44,263 nt of DNA, taken from NCBI GenBank assembly GCA_945952065.1, contig CAMFGY010000036.1, positions 1 to 44,263 on the forward strand. Direction: 5' to 3'. Shown here one piece after another: positions 39,031 to 44,263 of this stretch (positions within the stretch are counted from its first letter, which is position 1; every line of letters starts with the position of its first letter). The notes under the pieces were generated by a model. The model had not been told where the DNA came from. It saw only the letters and a program-made list of their open reading frames with translations, and did not search any database. The stretch is from an uncultured Burkholderiales bacterium (GTDB taxonomy: Bacteria; Pseudomonadota; Gammaproteobacteria; Burkholderiales; Burkholderiaceae_C). A program made the position numbers and the translations under genes.

Positions 39031-40923
39031 ATGAAGCACACCACCCTTGCCCTTGCTGCAGCCTTGACCCTGCTGGGCGCCCCCGCCCACGCGGCCAGCG
39101 CCGCTGCGTCCAGCAACAAAGCTGAGGCTGCCACGGCTGCTGCCCCCAGCTCGCAAATTTGGGACCTGAGCCGCCTCTACGCCAGCGAGCAGCAATGGGA
39201 GGCCGAGCGTCTCGCTCTGGTGGCCGAGTTCGCCAAGGTCAAGGGCGTGCAAGGCACGCTGGGCAACAGCCCTCAGTCGATGTTGGCCGGCTTGGACCTG
39301 ATGTCTGCCGTGCAGCGCCGCCTCGCTCGCCTGCATTCCTACGCCAGCATGAAGGCGGATGAAAACACCCAGCTCACCGAGCACCAGTCGCGCCGCCAAC
39401 TGGCCGATTCCACCTACAACCAGTACGGCGAAGCCAGCTCATTTGTGAACGCCGAGATTGCGACCCTGGGCCGCGCCAAGGTCGAGGCCTTCATCGCCGC
39501 CGAGCCCGGTCTGGCCAAACATCGTCAGTCGCTGCAGACCATGTTGCGCATGGCCGAGCACACCTTGAGCCCCAAGGAAGAAGCGCTGCTCGCCGCCTCC
39601 AGCGAAGCACTGCAACAGCCCGGCCAGATCTACAACCTGCTGACCAATGCCGACCTGCCTTGGCCCAAGCTGAAGATTCGCGGCAAGACCGTGGTGCTGG
39701 ACCAAGAGCAATACGTGGCTTGGCGCTCCGACCCCGACCCCAAGGTGCGCAGCCAAGTCTTCAAGGCTTTCTGGCCGGTCTACAAGTCGTATGAGCGCAC
39801 CCTGGGGGCCATCTACGCCGCCAATCTGCGCGGCACCGTCTTCAACGCCAAGGCCCGCAACTACCCGTCCAGCGTGGCCATGGCCCAGGCCGAGTACAAC
39901 ATTCCAGAGGCGGTCTACCGCACCCTGGTGCAAGAAGCGAATGCCGGCTTGCCGGCCCTGCACCGCTATCTGCAATTGCGCAGCAAGGTGCTGAATCTGA
40001 AGCAGGCCGGTTATCAAGACATGTATGTGCCGCTGGCCAAGCCCTCGGGTCAGTACACCCAGGCCGAGGCCGAGGCCCTGACCCTGGCTGCTCTGCAGCC
40101 CTTGGGCGAGGACTACACCCGCCAGCTGGGCGCGGCCTTCAAGCAAAACTGGATGCACTCGCTGCCGCAGCGCGGCAAGCGTTCGGGCGCCTATATGAAC
40201 GGCTCGGCCTACGATGTGCACCCCTATCTCTTGATGAGCTACAACGGCGACTACAACAGCGTCTCGACGCTGGCGCACGAGTGGGGTCATGCGATGCACT
40301 CGGTGTACTCGAACTCGCAGCCCTATGAGACCTCGGGCTACGCCACCTTCATCGCCGAGATCCCGTCCACCGCCAATGAGCTGCTGCTGGCCGACTACAT
40401 GGTGGCCAATGCCAAGACCCGCGAAGAAAAGATTTTTGCGCTGAGCCAGCAGCTCGAAAACCTGCGCTCCACCTTCTTCCGCCAGGCCATGTTTGCCGAG
40501 TTCGAATTGGCCTCGCATGAAGCCGCCGAAAAAGGCGAACCCATCACCGGCGAAGGCCTGAGCAAGATCTATCTGGACTTGCTCAAGCGCTACCACGGTG
40601 ATGCGCAGGGCGTGGTCAAGATCGATGATCTCTACGGCATCGAGTGGGCCTACATCCCGCACTTCTACCGTGACTTCTACGTCTACCAATACGCCACCTG
40701 CGTCAGCGCGGCGGCCTTCTTCGCGGAAGGCATCGCCAAGGGCGACACCGCGCTGCGCGAGCGCTATTTCGCCATGCTCAAGGCCGGCAACTCGGCCGAC
40801 CCCTATCCGCTGACCCGCGCCGCGGGCCTGGACCTCGCATCGCCCGAGCCCTACCGTGCCCTGGTGCGGCGCATGAACCGGGCGGTGGATCAACTCGAAG
40901 CCCTGTTGGCCGCCAAGCACTGA
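39031..40923 (+). CDS. pepF: Exported M3-family oligoendopeptidase F
   Basis: A 630-residue zinc peptidase of the PepF group that cleaves short peptides. The catalytic motif is HEWGH (His416, Glu417, His420) in STLAHEWGHAMHSVYS, followed by the third-ligand helix region around FIAEIPSTANELLL with Glu in position. The N-terminal 22 residues form a signal peptide (MKHTTLALAAALTLLGAPAHA) and are followed by an Ala-rich linker to about 43, so it is likely periplasmic, whereas classical PepF is cytosolic. Its placement after the secreted M16 protease suggests both process peptides in the same compartment. A GC hairpin cluster lies downstream. Confidence 0.92.
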   Translation: MKHTTLALAAALTLLGAPAHAASAAASSNKAEAATAAAPSSQIWDLSRLYASEQQWEAERLALVAEFAKVKGVQGTLGNSPQSMLAGLDLMSAVQRRLARLHSYASMKADENTQLTEHQSRRQLADSTYNQYGEASSFVNAEIATLGRAKVEAFIAAEPGLAKHRQSLQTMLRMAEHTLSPKEEALLAASSEALQQPGQIYNLLTNADLPWPKLKIRGKTVVLDQEQYVAWRSDPDPKVRSQVFKAFWPVYKSYERTLGAIYAANLRGTVFNAKARNYPSSVAMAQAEYNIPEAVYRTLVQEANAGLPALHRYLQLRSKVLNLKQAGYQDMYVPLAKPSGQYTQAEAEALTLAALQPLGEDYTRQLGAAFKQNWMHSLPQRGKRSGAYMNGSAYDVHPYLLMSYNGDYNSVSTLAHEWGHAMHSVYSNSQPYETSGYATFIAEIPSTANELLLADYMVANAKTREEKIFALSQQLENLRSTFFRQAMFAEFELASHEAAEKGEPITGEGLSKIYLDLLKRYHGDAQGVVKIDDLYGIEWAYIPHFYRDFYVYQYATCVSAAAFFAEGIAKGDTALRERYFAMLKAGNSADPYPLTRAAGLDLASPEPYRALVRRMNRAVDQLEALLAAKH

Positions 40924-40944
40924 GCCTTGCGCCTGACAGGCTCC

Positions 40945-41008
40945 GCCTCGGAGGCGCCCACCCGGCGCCGCTGAGGCGGCGCTCGTCGCCCAGACCGCAG
41001 CCCTGGGC
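40945..41008. other. Cluster of GC-rich hairpins after the pepF-like gene
   Basis: Three inverted repeats occur in about 65 bp: CGCCTC-G-GAGGCG, then GCGCCGC-TGAG-GCGGCGC (40965-40982), then GCCCAG-N9-CTGGGC (40988-41008). None has a T-run. They may act in factor-dependent termination or protect the mRNA 3' end. Confidence 0.45.
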
Positions 41009-41020
41009 GGGCTGAAACGC

Positions 41021-41050
41021 CTGTCACGGGCTGCGCAGTGCTGCTATTCT
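41021..41050 (+). promoter_or_regulatory. Probable promoter of the TPR-histidine kinase gene
   Basis: CTGTCA (41021-41026, 4/6 to TTGACA) and TATTCT (41045-41050) are 18 bp apart, and TGC immediately before the -10 forms an extended -10. The predicted leader is about 70 nt to the ATG at 41127. Confidence 0.45.
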
Positions 41051-41126
41051 TCCTGCCAGGGTGGTCATCTCGATCGACCAGATCGCGCAGCACGCGACCG
41101 ATCTCACAGTCCTTGTCCGCAGCACC

Positions 41127-43172
41127 ATGGCAGAGCAGACTTCCCCCATTGACGCGCCCCAGTCTGCGACTGCACCAGCCTCATTCGCGGACCAGTTGCA
41201 GCACCTTGACATCGAGATCGACAAAGGCCAGCACGCCGAGGTGCGGCTCATCTTGCAAGCGCTGCGCGCCCTGGCCCCCAGCGACCCGGGAGAACTGATC
41301 CAGCTGGAGGCGCGCGAACTGCGCCACAAGCTGCTGCAAGACGTTGACCCCAGCGTGGTGGACCAGGTTTTTGCCTTGATGGACCGGGCCGAGCAACTGC
41401 ATGCGCGCGAGCACGCCCCCTACCCGCTGGCCGACGCGCTGACCTGCTTGGCGCGTTTTCAAAGCAAATCGCATCTCAGCGCATTGGCGCTGGCCTCGCT
41501 GGGCCGGGCCGAAGCCCTGTATGAAACGCTGGGCGATCAAGAACAGCTGTTTCGTTGCCTCAACCTCTCGGCCAAGATCTTGCATGACGCAGAGATGTAC
41601 CAAGAGGCCGTGGACCGCCTGGAGCCTTGGGCACATGATCCCCAGCGTTTGGCCGCGCTGCGCGTCGACCAGCGCTACAGCTTGCTGGTCAATCTGGCGG
41701 CGGCCTACACCTTCATTGATCGCTCGGCCGAAGCCTGCTATTGGCAAGAGATTTTGTATGCCGAGGCCTTGACACTGGACCAACCGACCCGTTTGTTCCG
41801 CGATGCGGTCAATCTGGCCAACCAACGCCTTTGGGCCGGGCGCTTGGACGAAGCCCGGCAATTGCTGGACGTGGCCGAGGCCACCCACCAGGCCCATCCG
41901 ATCAACCAAGAACAAGAGACTTTTCTGCTGCAAAACCGGGCCTTGATCGCCTGGAAGTCACGCCAGTATCCCGAGGCCATTGCGCTGTTTCACCGGGCCC
42001 GCGACAGCGCCCGAGCCCAGTCGCAATGGCCGGTCTTGGGCCGCGCCCTGCGCCGCCGCGCCGAATGCGCCGAAGAGGCCGGGCTTTGGGAAGAGGCCTT
42101 GTGCGCCCGCCGCGAGCAACTGGAGCTGACGCAATCACAGCTGCGTGCCATGCAGGTCAACAGCAGCAACAGCATTCTGAGCATGCTGGACCATGCCCGC
42201 ACCCAGGCGCAAAACGACTACCTGCGCAAGCATGGCAACCAGCTGGAACAAGAGCTCGCCGAGCGCAACCGCCAGCTCAACGCCAATATGCTGCGCCTGC
42301 AGCGCGAGATCGAGGTGCGCCGGCAAGCCGAGATTGATTTGCAAGACGCCCGTGACGCCTTGGAGCGCAAGGTCGAGGCTCGCGGCCGCGAACTCGAACA
42401 AGCCCTGCGCCTGCTGCTGGAGCGCGAAAAGCAAGTGGCCCTGGGGCATCTGGTGGCGGGCGTGGCCCATGAGCTCAACACCCCGATTGGCAATGCCTTG
42501 CTGGCCACCAGCACCATGTCGGACAGCTTGCGCAGCCATTTGCAAGCGTTTGAAGAAAACCGCCTGCGGCGACAAGACCTGACCCAGCTGCACAAGGAGC
42601 TGGCCGCCGGCTTGGACATCGCCGACCGCAGCTTGGTCAAGGCCGCCGATCTGGTGGGCCGCTTCAAGGCGCTGGCCCTGGAGCAGTCCAGCGCCCAAGT
42701 GCTGGACTTTGCGCCGCAGCAAGTGGTTGACAACACCCTGGCCGTGATGGGCCCGGCGCTGCGCGCCCAACAAGTGGTGCTGGAATGCCACCATCAGCCT
42801 GAGCTCAGCCTACGCAGCGACCCGGGGGCGCTCGGTCAGGTGATCGCCCATCTGGTCGAAAACAGCCTGGTGCATGGCTTTGAATCCAGCCAACAAGTGC
42901 ACCGCCTGCAGATCAGCAGCACCGTGGAGCATTCGCATTATGTGCTGTGCCTGCAAGACAATGGCTGCGGCCTCGAGCCCGAGCATTTGGCGCGGGCCTT
43001 CGACCCGTTTTTCACCACCCGACTCGGCCAAGGCTCTTCGGGCCTGGGCTTGCACATGGTTTACCGGCTGGTGACCCAAAGCCTGAAAGGCCAAGTTCGC
43101 TTGCACAGCAGCCCCGGCACGGGCTGCCGGGTGGAGCTGCGCCTGCCGCTGGACGTCCAAAGCGCCCTGTGA
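41127..43172 (+). CDS. Cytosolic TPR-domain histidine kinase
   Basis: A 681-residue soluble kinase with no membrane helix. Residues 20-330 form a TPR-like helical array (for example LALASLGRAEALYETLGDQEQLFRCL, split over residues 112-137). A long coiled coil (about 345-440) leads to the HisKA box with phospho-acceptor His448 in GVAHELNTPIGN. The ATPase domain has N-box ENSLVHG (578-584), D-box DNGCGLEP (from Asp611), FDPFFTT and the glycine box GQGSSGLGLHMV. All kinase motifs are intact. No response regulator is adjacent, so it is an orphan kinase that probably senses via its TPR array. ATG 41127 is chosen; GTG 41061 would add 22 residues and lies very close to the predicted promoter. Confidence 0.88.
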   Translation: MAEQTSPIDAPQSATAPASFADQLQHLDIEIDKGQHAEVRLILQALRALAPSDPGELIQLEARELRHKLLQDVDPSVVDQVFALMDRAEQLHAREHAPYPLADALTCLARFQSKSHLSALALASLGRAEALYETLGDQEQLFRCLNLSAKILHDAEMYQEAVDRLEPWAHDPQRLAALRVDQRYSLLVNLAAAYTFIDRSAEACYWQEILYAEALTLDQPTRLFRDAVNLANQRLWAGRLDEARQLLDVAEATHQAHPINQEQETFLLQNRALIAWKSRQYPEAIALFHRARDSARAQSQWPVLGRALRRRAECAEEAGLWEEALCARREQLELTQSQLRAMQVNSSNSILSMLDHARTQAQNDYLRKHGNQLEQELAERNRQLNANMLRLQREIEVRRQAEIDLQDARDALERKVEARGRELEQALRLLLEREKQVALGHLVAGVAHELNTPIGNALLATSTMSDSLRSHLQAFEENRLRRQDLTQLHKELAAGLDIADRSLVKAADLVGRFKALALEQSSAQVLDFAPQQVVDNTLAVMGPALRAQQVVLECHHQPELSLRSDPGALGQVIAHLVENSLVHGFESSQQVHRLQISSTVEHSHYVLCLQDNGCGLEPEHLARAFDPFFTTRLGQGSSGLGLHMVYRLVTQSLKGQVRLHSSPGTGCRVELRLPLDVQSAL

Positions 43173-43237
43173 AACTGCGGGGCTACAAGCCTGCCTGCAT
43201 GCCTCAGCGTCAGCGGGCATGACGAGTGCTTGCTGAA

Positions 43238-43266
43238 GGGAGGGGACGCCTGAGGGCCGCCCTCCC
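43238..43266. terminator. Weak hairpin between convergent kinase and surface-protein genes
   Basis: GGGAGGG/CCCTCCC can pair around a 15-nt loop, or GAGGG-CCG-CCCTC can form inside it. There is no T-run, so it is not a canonical intrinsic terminator; it lies in the 102-bp convergent gap. Confidence 0.3.
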
Positions 43267-43274
43267 CGCAGGGC

Positions 43275-44263
43275 TTACTCGATGTAGCTCAGCACCACCG
43301 AGCGCACCTGATCGACACCGATGCCGGCATCTCGCTTGAGTGCGCTCAGGGCATAAGCGCTCAGCAGCTCATGGCCCAGCTCAGCGGCCGCGGCCGGGGT
43401 GCGCACGCGCAAGCTGCCGTCTTCGCCAAAGCTCAGACGCAAGCTGCTGGTGAGATCGCCGGGCAGCACCAGCACAGCCTCGCCGCTGTAACGCAGGCCG
43501 CGTTGCGGCTCTGGCGAGGGCGAGGGATGCTGAGAACCGCGCACCACCGCCAAGCTGTCACCCAGATCGGTGAGCTTGAACTGCCCCAAGGACTCCATGG
43601 CTTCGGCTTGGCGCTGGCTGAACAAAGGCACATCGGCCACCAGGGCCTGCGCCAAAGGCCCCTGATCCAGCGCAATGCTGACGCGACCGCTGGCCGACAA
43701 AGCCTGCTCGGTGTCAAAGCGAGCGCCGCTCTTGGCCCCCGAGAGTTCGGCCCCTGTGCCGTTCCCGCCTGCCGCGCCGCCGGTCGTCCCACCAGCCACG
43801 CCGCCCACTTCGCCCAAGACCCGGGCCGAGGCTGCCGCATGGCCCGGCCCGGCCGCTGAGCCCAGCGCTTGCGTGCTGTTGCCGCCCGGCGGAGTGATGG
43901 ACGTTGCAGCCGTGGCCGCAGCCGCCGGAGCCGCGCTGATCGTGCCTGAGGCCTGGATGCCAGCCAAGGGCAGGCTGTAGTTCATGGCATCCGCACCACT
44001 CAATTGCACAGCGCTGATCTGCACCGGCTTGTCACTGCCCACAGCGGCATCCAGGTAGTGGCCTTGCACGCTGGCCTGCACCTGATCGCCCGCCAACACG
44101 CCTTGCAGCGGCGCGGCCCCCAAGCTGGCCTGGGTACTGCCGTCATACGGCCGGCTCTGCGCTTGCAGCGCGGCGCTGCTGAGCTGGCGCTGGGCAATAT
44201 CGGCTTGCGCCGTTTGCGTGCTTTGCGCCAGCTGGTAGTTGCCGGCGTCCGCTCCATTCAGGG
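43275..44263 (-). CDS. C-terminal part of a YDG/MBG-repeat secreted surface protein (truncated by window edge)
   Basis: The reading frame is open at the right edge, so only about 329 C-terminal residues are visible. The first 100 contain a repeat typical of filamentous-haemagglutinin-type adhesins: LNGADAGNYQL, then SRPYDGSTQASL, GVLAGDQVQASVQGHYLD and LSGADAMNYSL, matching the YDG/MBG domain (start RPYDG, end GADAxNY). A Gly/Ala/Thr-rich linker follows (GGVAGGTTGGAAGGNGTGAE), then a compact C-terminal domain (about 180-329) that I do not recognise. Such proteins are exported by two-partner secretion. The start codon and the signal/haemagglutinin N-domain must lie beyond the window; any TTG or ATG inside it is internal. 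Confidence 0.8.
   Translation of the reverse strand, partial: LNGADAGNYQLAQSTQTAQADIAQRQLSSAALQAQSRPYDGSTQASLGAAPLQGVLAGDQVQASVQGHYLDAAVGSDKPVQISAVQLSGADAMNYSLPLAGIQASGTISAAPAAAATAATSITPPGGNSTQALGSAAGPGHAAASARVLGEVGGVAGGTTGGAAGGNGTGAELSGAKSGARFDTEQALSASGRVSIALDQGPLAQALVADVPLFSQRQAEAMESLGQFKLTDLGDSLAVVRGSQHPSPSPEPQRGLRYSGEAVLVLPGDLTSSLRLSFGEDGSLRVRTPAAAAELGHELLSAYALSALKRDAGIGVDQVRSVVLSYIE

Noticed and set aside
1-44263. tRNA, rRNA, insertion-sequence or phage-integration features
   Set aside because: Intergenic stretches were read for cloverleaf T-arms, transposase motifs and flanking repeats. None was found; all gaps are under 260 bp.

Overview
The window is a compact, GC-rich chromosomal segment of a betaproteobacterium. 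It most resembles the Burkholderiales of the Rubrivivax/Leptothrix/Roseateles group. Pointers are the hisI-hisE-hinT-tatABC order, the argB / HAD 5'-nucleotidase / slmA trio, a Bug-type (TctC) receptor, two PEP-CTERM proteins and a Liv-type ABC operon bracketed by acyl-CoA ligases. This placement comes from gene content and order, not from a database comparison. No rRNA, tRNA, CRISPR array, transposase or phage gene was seen; apart from the short repeats listed, the DNA looks like ordinary core and accessory chromosome.

Layout. 258-4853 (minus) is one long gene string: DUF815 ATPase, mutT-like Nudix, hisI, hisE, small membrane protein, hinT, tatA, tatB, tatC, closed by a strong terminator. 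5047-8861 (plus) holds a PEP-CTERM protein, a secreted UshA-like 5'-nucleotidase and a TPR plus degenerate trypsin-fold protein, tightly coupled. 8868-11271 (minus) is argB, a pyrimidine-5'-nucleotidase-like HAD protein and slmA. 11346-12679 (plus) is a CDF metal exporter overlapping dtd. 12703-14123 (minus) is htpX and a MerR regulator. 14213-18274 (plus) is an Old Yellow Enzyme homologue under a MerR-type promoter, then a two-subunit molybdenum hydroxylase whose large subunit has a Tat signal. 18333-18527 is a tandem 82-bp repeat carrying three intrinsic terminators.

18522-28459 (minus) reads, in transcription order: acyl-CoA synthetase, livG, livH, livM, livK-type receptor, livF, a 98-residue unknown, a PaaK-like ligase, and a Bug receptor. 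Together they suggest uptake and CoA activation of a carboxylic acid. A divergent Crp/Fnr-type regulator (28680-29426) shares the control region, which contains a CRP-geometry palindrome. The right part has a GDSL PEP-CTERM esterase, a DUF2339/DUF3999 membrane pair, a GNAT acetyltransferase, a secreted M16 protease, a secreted oligoendopeptidase F homologue, a cytosolic TPR-histidine kinase, and the C-terminal end of a YDG-repeat surface protein running off the right edge.

The most notable non-routine signals are: the MerR promoter with 19-bp spacer that seems to fire a leaderless mRNA; the palindrome TTGTCGTT-GT-AACGACAA between the liv operon and its likely regulator; the pseudoprotease that lost all three catalytic residues yet is translationally coupled to a secreted nucleotidase; and the triplicated terminator that includes the 3' end of the Bug receptor gene. 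No clear, self-contained novel defence or mobile system was found.
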